From Streptomyces sp. NBC_01268 (GTDB lineage: Bacteria > Actinomycetota > Actinomycetes > Streptomycetales > Streptomycetaceae), in assembly GCF_036240795.1 (NCBI RefSeq), contig NZ_CP108454.1, positions 1,612,001 to 1,676,000 on the forward strand: a stretch of 64,000 nt of DNA, in the 5' to 3' direction. Both the position numbers and the translations under genes were made by a program. The notes under the pieces were generated by a model that was given only the letters and a program-made list of their open reading frames with translations, was not told the origin of the DNA and ran no database searches. Shown here one piece after another: positions 34,005 to 42,713 of the stretch. Each line of letters starts with the position of its first letter. The first letter of the stretch is position 1.

Positions 34005-34108
34005 CACCCCAGGCTGCCACAGGGCCGGGGAGGGCCGACGGCGGGAGGCGACCCCCACCCCCGCGGAGTCGCCGGTCGCCGGTGGTCCGCGCGGGGTGGT
34101 CGTGGGCG

Positions 34109-35266
34109 CTACAGGCCCAGCCGGGCCCGCAACCCCCCGCCGGCCCGCTCGTCCGTGGCCACCGACGCGGCCCCGTCCGTCACCGTCTCGTAGACGGCCA
34201 GGATGTCCGCCCCCACCGTCGACCAGTCGAACCGCCGCACGTGCGCGGAGCCGCGCACGCGGAGTTCGTCGCGGCGGGCCTCGTCGCCGAGGAGGCGGAT
34301 GGCCTGGTGGGCGAGGTCGTCGGCGTCCTCGTTGGCGAAGAGCTGGCCGGCCGCGCCCTGGTCGAGGACCTGGGCGAAGGCGTCGAGGTCGGCGGCGAGG
34401 ACGGGCGCGCCGGCGGAGAGCGCCTCGACGAGGATGATGCCGAAGCTCTCGCCCCCGGTGTTGGGCGCGACGTACACGTCGACGCTGCGCAGCAGTCGCG
34501 CCTTGTCCTCGTCGCTGACCATGCCGAGGAACTCGACCCGGGACCGCATCTCGCGCGGCAGCGAGGCCACGGCCTCCTCCTCGTCGCCGCGCCCGGCGAC
34601 GAGGAGCCGCGTGTCGGGCAGTTCGGCGAGGATCTTGGGCAGGGCCCGCATGAGGACGGGCAGGCCCTTGCGGGGCTCGTCGATGCGCCCGATGAACCCG
34701 AGGGTGCCGCCCTGCCACTCCTTCTTGGGCTCCGCGCGGGCGAAGAAGTCCACGTCGACGCCGTTGGGAATGACGACGGCGTCGCCGCCGAGGTGCTCGA
34801 CGAGGGTCCGCCGGGCGTACTCGCTGACGGCGATGCGGGCGCTGATCTTCTCCAGGGCCGGCTGGAGGATCGGGTACGCGGCGATCATCGCGCGGGAGCG
34901 CGGGTTGGAGGTGTGGAAGGTGGCCACGATGGGCCCTTGGGCGGCCCAGCAGGTGAGGAGCCCGAGCGAGGGCGAGGTGGGCTCGTGGATGTGCACGACG
35001 TCGAAGGTGCCGTCGTGCAGCCAGCGCCGCACCCGCGCCGCGGAGAGGAAGCCGAAGTTGAGCCGGGCGACGGAGCCGTTGTACGGCACGGGCACCGCGC
35101 GGCCGGCGGAGACGACGTACGGCGGCAGCGGGGTCTCGTCGTCGGCGGGGGCGAGGACGGAGACCTCGTGGCCGAGCCGGATGAGGTGCTCGGCGAGGTC
35201 GCGGATGTGGAACTGGACGCCGCCCGGCACGTCCCAGGAGTACGGGCAGACGATGCCGATCCTCAC
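34109..35266 (-). CDS. pimA: phosphatidyl-myo-inositol mannosyltransferase PimA
   Basis: GT4 (GT-B fold) transferase that adds the first mannose from GDP-mannose to phosphatidylinositol on the inner membrane face. 385 aa. It starts RIGIVCPYSWDVPGGVQFH (acceptor-site Gly-rich loop); later blocks are HIHEPTSPSLGLL, VIPNGVDVDFF, GFIGRIDEPRKGLPVL and the EX7E-like GGESFGIILVEALSAG. GTG at 35266 overlaps the acyltransferase stop as GTGA. The pgsA-acyltransferase-pimA order is that of mycobacteria. Confidence 0.94.
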   Translation of the reverse strand: MRIGIVCPYSWDVPGGVQFHIRDLAEHLIRLGHEVSVLAPADDETPLPPYVVSAGRAVPVPYNGSVARLNFGFLSAARVRRWLHDGTFDVVHIHEPTSPSLGLLTCWAAQGPIVATFHTSNPRSRAMIAAYPILQPALEKISARIAVSEYARRTLVEHLGGDAVVIPNGVDVDFFARAEPKKEWQGGTLGFIGRIDEPRKGLPVLMRALPKILAELPDTRLLVAGRGDEEEAVASLPREMRSRVEFLGMVSDEDKARLLRSVDVYVAPNTGGESFGIILVEALSAGAPVLAADLDAFAQVLDQGAAGQLFANEDADDLAHQAIRLLGDEARRDELRVRGSAHVRRFDWSTVGADILAVYETVTDGAASVATDERAGGGLRARLGL

Positions 35267-36234
35267 GCGGTCCGGCCCTCCGGTCGTTCTTCCAGGTCAG
35301 CGAGCCACAGCCGCTGCAGCATGTGCCAGTCCTCCGGGTGGTCCGCGATGCCCCCGGCGAAGATGTCGGCGAGGGCCTGTGTCATGGAGGACGTCTTCTC
35401 GGCCCGGGTGCCTGACTCCGGCACTTCGAGGGGCGCGTGGACCTGTCCGCGCATGACGTCCGTGTCGTCGTACCAGAGCGTCACGGGCAGCAGCAGCGCC
35501 CCGGTCTGCTGGGCGAGGATCGCGGGCCCGGCGGGCATGCGGGTCGGCTCGCCGAAGAAGGAGACCTCGACGCCCGACGAGGACAGGTCGCGGTCGGCGA
35601 CGAGGCAGACGAGCCCGCCGGCCCGCAGCCGTCGCGCGAGGGTCCCGAAGGCGGAGCCGCCGGTGTGGGGCAGCACCTCCATGCCGAGGGACTCGCGGTA
35701 GGCGACGAACCGGTCGTAGAGCGACTCGGGCTTGAGCCGTTCGGCGACGGTGGTGAAGGGCACGCCGAGGGCACGGGTGACCCACACGCCGGCGAGGTCC
35801 CAGTTGCCCATGTGGGGCAGGGCGAGGACGACGCCCCGGTCGGAGGCGAGGGCGTCCTTGAGGTAGTGGACGTCCTTGGGGTCGAAGCTGCCGGCGGCGC
35901 GCTCCTTGCTCCAGGTGGGCAGCCGGAAGGACTCCATCCAGTAGCGCATGTACGAGCGCATGCCGGCCTTGGAGAGCTCCCGGAGGCGTTCCGGGGTGGC
36001 GTCGGGGACGACGCGCGCGAGGTTGGACTCCAGGCGCAGGACGCTCTTGCCGCGCCGCTTCCAGGCGGTGTCGGCGATGCGGCGGCCGAGGGCCTTGGCG
36101 ACCGGCTCGGGCAGCTTCTTCACGGTGGCCCAGCCGAGCCCGTAGAGACCGTCGGTGACGGTGTCCTTGAGCCCGGCCTTCTCACCGGTCGCGCTCTTCG
36201 CGCCCTTGGCGCCCTTGGCGTCGTTCCCGCTCAT
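35263..36234 (-). CDS. phosphatidylinositol mannoside acyltransferase (LPLAT family, PatA-like)
   Basis: Acylates the mannose of phosphatidylinositol mannoside. 323 aa. The HX4D acyltransferase motif is ALPHMGNWDLAG, followed by GLVCLVADRDLSSSGVEVSFFG and GPAILAQQTGALLLPV, as in lysophospholipid-type acyltransferases. An Ala/Lys-rich N-terminus (about 20 residues) precedes the core. ATG at 36234 overlaps the pgsA stop (ATGA); the open frame running far upstream is a compositional artefact. It lies between pgsA and pimA. Confidence 0.93.
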   Translation of the reverse strand: MSGNDAKGAKGAKSATGEKAGLKDTVTDGLYGLGWATVKKLPEPVAKALGRRIADTAWKRRGKSVLRLESNLARVVPDATPERLRELSKAGMRSYMRYWMESFRLPTWSKERAAGSFDPKDVHYLKDALASDRGVVLALPHMGNWDLAGVWVTRALGVPFTTVAERLKPESLYDRFVAYRESLGMEVLPHTGGSAFGTLARRLRAGGLVCLVADRDLSSSGVEVSFFGEPTRMPAGPAILAQQTGALLLPVTLWYDDTDVMRGQVHAPLEVPESGTRAEKTSSMTQALADIFAGGIADHPEDWHMLQRLWLADLEERPEGRTA

Positions 36235-36890
36235 CCCGTCGCCTCGCTGCCCCGCGCGGCGGCTTCCGCCTCGGCGGACTCCCGGCGTACCGTCACGACG
36301 CGCTGTCCCAGGGTGACCGCCGAGCCGACGGCCACGATCCACAGGGCGATCGGCAGCAGGATCTGGATGCCGGGCACGCCGAAGTCGTGCAGTCCGGCGA
36401 GGCCGGCCGCGACCAGCGAGATCACCAGGCGTTCGGCGCGTTCGACGAGGCCGTTGACGGCGACCGGCAGGCCGATCGACTCGCCACGCGCCTTGGTGTA
36501 CGAGACGACCTGGCCGCTGGCGAGGCAGAAGATCGCGACGGCGCACAGGACGTTGTCGTCGCCCTTGCCCGCGTAGTAGAGCGCGAAGCCGCCGAAGATC
36601 GCGCCGTCGGCCACCCGGTCGAGGGTGGAGTCGAGGAAGGCTCCCCAGGGGCTGGAGATGCCCGCCTGCCGGGCCATGTTGCCGTCGACGAGGTCCGAGA
36701 AGACGAACAACGTGATGACGATCGTGCCCCAGAAGAACTCCCCGCGGGGGAAGAAGACCAGCGCGCCGGCCACCACCCCGGCGGTGCCGATGAGCGTCAC
36801 GGCGTCGGGGCTGACGCCCCGGCGGAGCAGAAACGCGGCGAACGGTGTGAGGACACGCGTAAAAAAGGCACGCGCGTACTTGTTCAGCAT
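36231..36890 (-). CDS. pgsA: phosphatidylinositol (phosphate) synthase, CDP-alcohol phosphotransferase
   Basis: Transfers the phosphatidyl group of CDP-diacylglycerol to inositol phosphate. 219 aa with about six membrane helices. The CDP-OH signature is complete: DLVDGNMAR, then GAFLDSTLDRVAD. A basic VRRES tail ends it. ATG at 36890. Head of the pgsA-acyltransferase-pimA operon, transcribed away from the EF-G-like gene. The symbol follows common mycobacterial usage. Confidence 0.94.
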   Translation of the reverse strand: MLNKYARAFFTRVLTPFAAFLLRRGVSPDAVTLIGTAGVVAGALVFFPRGEFFWGTIVITLFVFSDLVDGNMARQAGISSPWGAFLDSTLDRVADGAIFGGFALYYAGKGDDNVLCAVAIFCLASGQVVSYTKARGESIGLPVAVNGLVERAERLVISLVAAGLAGLHDFGVPGIQILLPIALWIVAVGSAVTLGQRVVTVRRESAEAEAAARGSEATG

Positions 36891-37272
36891 GGCCTTCCCG
36901 AGGTTCGGTGGGCCGCGCGGCCCCTACGACCACCGGCTCACCCATCGTAGCCACGCGCGCCCCCGCGGGAGCGTCGGCACCCGCCCACCGCGCCCGCGCC
37001 GTCGCATCCGGGGCGGATCCGGAGCGGATCCCGAGCGGATCCGAAGCGGATCCCGAGCGGATCCGGAGCGAATCTGCTCCGCACCCCGCCCGCCCGAGCC
37101 CCCGGTCCCGGCCGCCGCGGGTACGACGTATGGACGCACCGTGACGTCGGTGCAAAGCTCGAAGGACGACCGCGGGCACCGTCGGAGCCGCACGCGGCAG
37201 CGACACGCCGCACCACTCCCCCGCGCCCGCGCCCCCCCACCTCACCGTACGAGCAGTCGGGAGGAAGACATC
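36891..37272. other. 382-bp divergent intergenic region
   Basis: Separates pgsA (minus) from the EF-G-like gene (plus). Besides an 11-bp tandem repeat array (37012-37077) I see only GC-rich sequence and the GGGAGGAAG ribosome site just before 37273. No convincing ORF. Confidence 0.6.
37012..37077. repeat. 11-bp direct repeats (AGCGGATCCSG)
   Basis: Five good copies and a degenerate sixth, in exact 11-bp register (37012, 37023, 37034, 37045, 37056, 37067), each with a core GCGGATCC. They lie between two divergent genes, about 195 bp from the EF-G-like start. Confidence 0.85.
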
Positions 37273-39486
37273 ATGGGCGACAAGGCGAACGCACACTCCG
37301 GGGCCGCCGGCAGGGCGCCAACGGCCGACCGGCCCTCGGCCGTGCGGAACGTGGTGCTGGTCGGCCACAGCGGATCGGGCAAGACGACCCTCGTCGAGGC
37401 CCTGGCCCAGACCGCGGGGGCGGTCAACCGGGCCGGGCGCGTCGAGGACGGCGGGACGGTCTCGGACTACGACGAGATCGAGCACCGCCAGCAGCGCTCC
37501 GTACAGCTCTCCCTCGTCCCGCTCGAATGGGGCGGGTGCAAGATCAACCTTCTGGACACCCCCGGATACGCCGACTTCGTCGGTGAGCTGAGGGCCGGTC
37601 TGCGCGCGGCGGACGCGGCCCTCTTCGTCGTCTCGGCGGCACAGGAGGCCGACGCGGTCATGGGCTCCACGCACGCGGTGTGGGAGGAGTGCGCCGCCGT
37701 CGGCATGCCGCGGGCGATCGTGGTGACCCATCTCGACACGGCGCGCACCGACTTCGCCCGGCTCACCGAGGTCTGCGCCGGACTGTTCGGCGGCGACGAC
37801 CCCGACGCCGTACTCCCCCTGTACCTGCCCGTGCGCGGCGAGGAGGGCGCCGACGGGCACGCTCCGGCCACCGGTCTCGTGGGGCTGCTCACGGAGCGCA
37901 TCTTCGACTACACGTCGGGGGTACGGCGGGAGGACCCGCCCGACGAGGCGCAGCGGCAGCTGATCGCCCAGGCGCGCGGACGGCTGATCGAGGGGATCAT
38001 CGCCGAGAGCGAGGACGAGACCCTGATGGACCGCTATCTCGGCGGCGAGGAGATCGACCTCGAGACGCTCGTCGACGACCTGGAGAAGGCGGTCGCACGC
38101 GGCACCTTCCACCCGGTGCTCGCCGCCGCCCCCGCGGCGGACGGCGGCAAGCAGGGGCTCGGCACGGTGGAGCTCCTGGAGCTGATCACCGGCGGCTTCC
38201 CCACGCCGCTGGAGCGCGCGGCCCCGGTGGTCACGAGCCCGGAGGGCGTGCCGGGGCCGGCCCTGACCTGCGATCCGGACGGGCCGCTGGTCGCGGAGGT
38301 CGTGAAGACCTCCTCGGACCCGTACGTGGGCCGGATGTCGCTGGTCCGGGTCTTCTCGGGCACCCTGCGCCCGGACGCGACCGTGCACGTGTCGGGGCAC
38401 GGGCTCGACGACGGGGACCACGAGGAGCGGGACCGGCATGACGCCGACGAGCGGGTGGGGGCGCTGACCTCGCCGTTCGGCAAGCAGCAGCGGGCCATGG
38501 CGCAGTGCGTCGCGGGCGACCTGGCGTGTGTGGGCAAGCTGGCCCGCGCGGAGACGGGCGACACGCTGTCCGCGAAGGACGCCCCGCTCCTGATGGAGCC
38601 GTGGGCGATGCCCGAGCCGCTGCTCCCGCTGGCGATCGAGGCGCACAGCAAGGCCGACGAGGACCGTCTGTCGCAGGGGCTGGCGCGGCTGGTGGCCGAG
38701 GACCCGACGATGCGGCTCGAACAGAACCAGGACACGCATCAGGTCGTCCTGTGGTGCCTGGGCGAGGCGCACGCGGACGTGGCCCTGGAGCGGCTGCGCG
38801 GCCGCTTCGGCGTGCAGGTCGACACCGTCCCGCACAAGGTGTCGCTGCGGGAGACCTTCGGCGGTGCGGCCGCCGGACGCGGCCGGCATGTGAAGCAGTC
38901 GGGCGGCCACGGCCAGTACGCGATCTGCGAGATCGACGTGGAGCCATTGCCCGCGGGCAGCGGCATCGAGTTCGTGGACAAGGTGGTCGGCGGCGCGGTG
39001 CCGCGCCAGTTCATCCCGTCCGTGGAGAAGGGCATCCGGGCGCAGGCGGCCCGCGGGATCGTGGCCGGCCATCCGCTGGTCGACATCCGGGTCACCCTGC
39101 GGGACGGCAAGGCGCACTCGGTGGACTCCTCCGACGCGGCCTTCCAGACGGCGGGCGCCCTGGCTCTGCGGGAGGCGGCGGCCGAGGTGCCGATCCGTCT
39201 CCTGGAGCCGGTGGCGGAGGTGTCGGTGCTGGTCCCGGACGGTTACGTGGGTCCGGTGATGAGCGATCTGTCGGGTCGGCGGGGCCGGGTGGTCGGCACC
39301 GAGCAGGCGGGGCCGGGGCGGACGCTGGTGCGGGCGGAGGTGCCGGAGATCGAGATCGGGCGGTACGCGGTCGACCTGCGGTCGGTCTCGCACGGCACGG
39401 GCAGCTTCCACCGTGCGTACGCGCGGCACGAGGCGATGCCTCCGCATCTGGCGGACAAGCTGCGCGAACAGGAGGAAAAGGGGTAA
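37273..39486 (+). CDS. elongation factor G-like GTPase (EF-G2 type)
   Basis: 737 aa, EF-G length. The P-loop is GHSGSGKTTLVEAL (not the GHVDAGKTT of true EF-G), switch II DTPGYADFVGEL, and the base-specificity motif reads THLD where NKxD is expected. Domain II (SDPYVGRMSLVRVFSGTL), the domain IV equivalent (KQSGGHGQYAICEIDVEP) and domain V (EVPEIEIGRYAVDLRS) are present. It resembles mycobacterial FusA2 and is probably not the main translocase; its role is unknown. ATG at 37273 has a GGGAGGAAG site. Confidence 0.9.
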   Translation: MGDKANAHSGAAGRAPTADRPSAVRNVVLVGHSGSGKTTLVEALAQTAGAVNRAGRVEDGGTVSDYDEIEHRQQRSVQLSLVPLEWGGCKINLLDTPGYADFVGELRAGLRAADAALFVVSAAQEADAVMGSTHAVWEECAAVGMPRAIVVTHLDTARTDFARLTEVCAGLFGGDDPDAVLPLYLPVRGEEGADGHAPATGLVGLLTERIFDYTSGVRREDPPDEAQRQLIAQARGRLIEGIIAESEDETLMDRYLGGEEIDLETLVDDLEKAVARGTFHPVLAAAPAADGGKQGLGTVELLELITGGFPTPLERAAPVVTSPEGVPGPALTCDPDGPLVAEVVKTSSDPYVGRMSLVRVFSGTLRPDATVHVSGHGLDDGDHEERDRHDADERVGALTSPFGKQQRAMAQCVAGDLACVGKLARAETGDTLSAKDAPLLMEPWAMPEPLLPLAIEAHSKADEDRLSQGLARLVAEDPTMRLEQNQDTHQVVLWCLGEAHADVALERLRGRFGVQVDTVPHKVSLRETFGGAAAGRGRHVKQSGGHGQYAICEIDVEPLPAGSGIEFVDKVVGGAVPRQFIPSVEKGIRAQAARGIVAGHPLVDIRVTLRDGKAHSVDSSDAAFQTAGALALREAAAEVPIRLLEPVAEVSVLVPDGYVGPVMSDLSGRRGRVVGTEQAGPGRTLVRAEVPEIEIGRYAVDLRSVSHGTGSFHRAYARHEAMPPHLADKLREQEEKG

Positions 39487-39673
39487 CGGCTGACGGACCG
39501 TCGATCCGTGGGCTCCGGATGCCGCCCGGCCAACTCCCTTTCGGCGGGCGGCATTCGGACGCCTTCGTCCGGTCCCGTGACGCATCCGTCGTCGCCCGGT
39601 TACGCTGTGGTGCCCAGCTCAGAAGGTGTGCGGGGCGCGGCAGTTGGGAACAGCCCGCACAGGGACCGTGGTG

Positions 39674-41332
39674 ATGGGGGCGGCAGTGACGATCGGCAGT
39701 TTCGGCATCGGGGCGCAGATTCCCCTGCAGGGCTCGGACGCGCAGACGGCGGCGACCCACGCCCTCGCCTCCGCCGCGTACCGCGACAGCCCGGTCGGGG
39801 CGATCCTGGACGCCAACAGCGAGTGGCACAAGTCCACGGTCAAGGAAGGCAAGTGGCACAAGCTGTTCCGGCCCGACCTCGGCGAGGCCTTCTCCCGCGC
39901 GGTGCAGGTGCGGATGCTGGGCGGCGCCCGCAAGCCGCTGATCCAGTCGTTCGGCGCCGAGCCGCAGCCCGTCGTCGAGCACTGCCTGGCCGCCACCCGC
40001 ATCCGCAAGCAGCGCGACGTGAAGCTGACGCTGGTGACGCTCGTCTTCGGTCTGCTGTTCCTGCCGGGGCTGCTGCTGTGGCTGGGCGTGATCCAGCTGC
40101 GCAGGATCGCCGCCGGCTCCGACAACAAGCGGACCAGCGCCCTCGGCACCGCCCTGCTCGTCGCGGCGGGCATCTTCGCCTTCCTCGTGCTGCTGAAGCT
40201 GCCGTTCGACGGCGTGCTGCCCAACTACCTGCGCGCCATGGTGGTGGCCCCGGTGGCCGGCTGGTACCTCGCCCGCCGGATCTGCGAGAGCACCGCCCAG
40301 GACCTGCGCGAGCGCTGGACCGCCCTGCTCAGCGGCGGCGGCATCGGCGCCAAGATCCCCGAGGCCGTGCCGCAGGACCCGGGCGAGAAGACCGCGGAGG
40401 AGCTGCGGCAGAACCTGGAGAAGCTCTCCGCCGAGCAGCAGTCCAACGTCATCTTCTACGCGGGCCCCAAGGGGATACTGGGCATGGGCACCCGCTGGGG
40501 CAGCTGGACCCTCGCCGAGGAGCTGATCCCGCAGAACGGCAAGGAGATCCACGACTTCCGCGCCTGGGACGTGGTCCGCGAGATCCACACCCAGCTGACG
40601 CTGCTGGAGCGCGGTTCGCTGAAGACCGGCTTCCCCAAGCCGACGGTGAAGCACTGGATCGTCTCGCCGGTCGGCGAGGGCGCCGACGAGGTGGGCCGGC
40701 CGGAGGGCGAGAACATCGTCGCCTTCCAGGTGAAGCCGCACGAGATACAGCGCATCTGCAACGACCAGCAGTTCGGCAGTGGGAACCGGCACTATCTGGG
40801 CGTCCAGTTCACGCTCTGGGACGGGCAGCTGGTCCTCACCATGATGGTGACGGTCACCTCGCTGCACCACACGCTGCGCGTCGAGGTCACCGGCCACGCG
40901 CTCGGCCCGGTCCACTCGCTGTTCACCAGCAAGCCGAAGGCGAAGACCAAGGAGGTCTCCAAGACCGTCAGGTTCTGGGAGACCCGTGAGATCAAGCTGC
41001 CGCTGACCGACACCGACGACGTGGTGCGTCAGGCCGTCCGCGCACCGCTGACCTGGTTCCCGCCGGTCCTGGACTTCCTCGGCGGCAAGCTGGTCCTGCC
41101 GGAGCCCTTCGGCCTGCGCCACCCCTGGGCGAGCCCGCCCTGGAAGAACCGCTTCATGGCCGACGACGCCATCCGCGCCGCGACCCCCGTCCTGCGGGCG
41201 GTGCACGCCGCGACCATCAAGGTCCTCGACGACCACGGCGTGGACACGGAGCGCTTCACCAACCGCTCGCTGGTCCTCAGCGGCGGCATCCAGGACCCGG
41301 GCCCGAAGAAGGCCGACATCTACGACGCGTAG
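39674..41332 (+). CDS. membrane protein of unknown function
   Basis: 552 aa; I recognise no family. A soluble N-terminal part (to about residue 115) precedes two or three hydrophobic segments (TLVTLVFGLLFLPGLLLWLG and GTALLVAAGIFAFLVLLKL, then MVVAPVAGWYLARR) and a large cytoplasmic C-terminal region of about 360 residues with no enzyme motif. ATG at 39674 is preferred: AGGGA lies 8 nt upstream. The GTG at 39686 is an alternative. It follows the EF-G-like gene by about 190 nt and may share its transcript. Confidence 0.8.
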   Translation: MGAAVTIGSFGIGAQIPLQGSDAQTAATHALASAAYRDSPVGAILDANSEWHKSTVKEGKWHKLFRPDLGEAFSRAVQVRMLGGARKPLIQSFGAEPQPVVEHCLAATRIRKQRDVKLTLVTLVFGLLFLPGLLLWLGVIQLRRIAAGSDNKRTSALGTALLVAAGIFAFLVLLKLPFDGVLPNYLRAMVVAPVAGWYLARRICESTAQDLRERWTALLSGGGIGAKIPEAVPQDPGEKTAEELRQNLEKLSAEQQSNVIFYAGPKGILGMGTRWGSWTLAEELIPQNGKEIHDFRAWDVVREIHTQLTLLERGSLKTGFPKPTVKHWIVSPVGEGADEVGRPEGENIVAFQVKPHEIQRICNDQQFGSGNRHYLGVQFTLWDGQLVLTMMVTVTSLHHTLRVEVTGHALGPVHSLFTSKPKAKTKEVSKTVRFWETREIKLPLTDTDDVVRQAVRAPLTWFPPVLDFLGGKLVLPEPFGLRHPWASPPWKNRFMADDAIRAATPVLRAVHAATIKVLDDHGVDTERFTNRSLVLSGGIQDPGPKKADIYDA

Positions 41333-41381
41333 GGCCGGGGCGGCCCCACGCGTCGGATCCGGGTCCCGGGGACCGGCCGGC

Positions 41382-41945
41382 TCAGATGCCGGCCGGCCAG
41401 GCGTCGGCCAGCATCTTCCGGGTGTCGGCGAGGAGCTGCGGCAGCACCTTGGTGTGGCCGACCACCGGCATGAAGTTGGTGTCCCCGCCCCAGCGGGGCA
41501 CGACGTGCTGGTGCAGATGGGCGGCGATCCCGGCCCCGGCGACCGTGCCCTGGTTCATGCCGATGTTGAAGCCGTGCGCGCCGGAGGCGGCCCGCAGCGC
41601 GACCATGGCCCGCTTGGTGAACTCGCCGAGCTCCGCGGTCTCGGCGGTGTCGAGGTCGGTGTAGTCGGCGACGTGCCGGTACGGCACGACCATCAGGTGG
41701 CCGCCGTTGTACGGGTAGAGGTTGAGGACCGCGTACACGCTCCGGCCCCGGGCGATCACCAGGCCGTCCTCGTCCGACTTGGAGGGGATCACGCAGAAGG
41801 GACACCCGTCGTCGGCGCCCGGCCCGGTGGGCTTGTTCTCGCCCTGGATGTAGGCCATCCGGTGAGGCGTCCACAGGCGCTGGAACGCGTCCTGCGTCCC
41901 CACTCCGATCTGCTGCTCCGGCTCAGTCGTCATGCTGTGCAGCAT
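41382..41945 (-). CDS. HIT-family nucleotide hydrolase/phosphorylase (Ap4A-type)
   Basis: 187 aa. The histidine triad is HLHQHVVPRWGGDTNF; earlier blocks are GCPFC (zinc-like Cys pair) and AVLNLYPYNGGHLMVVPYRHV. The M. tuberculosis relative Rv2613c, likewise found next to the PI-synthase cluster, is an Ap4A phosphorylase, so diadenosine tetraphosphate turnover is the likely role. ATG at 41945; the internal ATG at 41933 is possible. Confidence 0.92.
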   Translation of the reverse strand: MLHSMTTEPEQQIGVGTQDAFQRLWTPHRMAYIQGENKPTGPGADDGCPFCVIPSKSDEDGLVIARGRSVYAVLNLYPYNGGHLMVVPYRHVADYTDLDTAETAELGEFTKRAMVALRAASGAHGFNIGMNQGTVAGAGIAAHLHQHVVPRWGGDTNFMPVVGHTKVLPQLLADTRKMLADAWPAGI

Positions 41946-42010
41946 ATTGCTTCGCCCGTTCGGATCGTGTCGCCGGGGCGGAAGATCCGTGCAGGGACCA
42001 TGCTGAACCG

Positions 42011-42697
42011 ATGAGAGACAGGCCGCCGGTCCCGCCCGCGCAGGAGCGCTGGGACAGCGAGATGGAGACCCCGCTGACGGTGACGGCCCTGGTCTTCCTC
42101 GCCGCCTACGCGGTACGGATCCTGGGGCACCACCTGCCGGACCCCGTGAAGGACCTCTGCCTCGCCCTGACGTTCGCCGCCTGGGCCGTCTTCCTCGTGG
42201 ACTACGTCGTACGGATCAGGCTGAGCGGCACGGGCGTGCTGCGCTTCGTGCGCCACCATCTCCTCGACACCGTGGTGCTCATCCTGCCGCTGCTGCGCCC
42301 GCTGCGGGTCGTGAGCGTCTACGACCGGGTCCAGCGCCGCCGCGACAAGCCCCGGCTGACCCTGTACGCCCGGGTCATGGCGTACGGGGGGATGACGGCG
42401 GGGCTCCTCGGCTTCGCGGGGGCGCTGACCGTCTACCAGTTCGAGTACGACGCCCCCGGCGCGACGATCCGCACGTTCGGCGACTCGGTGTGGTGGGCGT
42501 GCGCGACGCTGGCGACGGTGGGCTACGGGGACGTGACCCCGGTGACCCCGATGGGGCGCCTGACGGCGGTCGGGATGATGGGGGTCGGCCTGGCCCTGCT
42601 CGGCGCGGTGACGGGTTCCTTCTCGTCCTGGCTGATCCAGGCGTTCACCCGCGAGGACGAGAAGGGGCCCCCGGGGAACTCCCCGGGGGCCTCCTGA
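42011..42697 (+). CDS. two-pore-helix potassium channel protein
   Basis: 228 aa. Selectivity filter ATVGYGDVTP at about residue 175 marks a K+ channel. Upstream are about four hydrophobic segments, the fourth carrying Arg/Lys (LLRPLRVVSVYDRVQRRRDK), so a small six-helix voltage-channel-like layout is possible. No RCK/TrkA-N domain follows; the tail ends after about 20 residues. The last codons (GPPGNSPGAS) lie within the terminator hairpin. ATG at 42011. Confidence 0.9.
   Translation: MRDRPPVPPAQERWDSEMETPLTVTALVFLAAYAVRILGHHLPDPVKDLCLALTFAAWAVFLVDYVVRIRLSGTGVLRFVRHHLLDTVVLILPLLRPLRVVSVYDRVQRRRDKPRLTLYARVMAYGGMTAGLLGFAGALTVYQFEYDAPGATIRTFGDSVWWACATLATVGYGDVTPVTPMGRLTAVGMMGVGLALLGAVTGSFSSWLIQAFTREDEKGPPGNSPGAS
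42666..42691. terminator. bidirectional terminator between channel gene and thrS
   Basis: 11-bp perfect stem GGCCCCCGGGG (42666-42676) and CCCCGGGGGCC (42681-42691) around AACT. It lies in the 3' end of the channel reading frame and serves both convergent genes. Confidence 0.8.
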
Positions 42698-42713
42698 CCG
42701 TTCCTGCGGGCCG

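Noticed and set aside
35263..39585. A 1440-codon open frame on the minus strand spanning pgsA, the intergenic region and the EF-G-like gene
   Set aside because: Only its last 324 codons, stop included, are a real gene (acyltransferase). The rest is antisense to pgsA's neighbour and the EF-G-like gene and arises from GC-rich codon bias.
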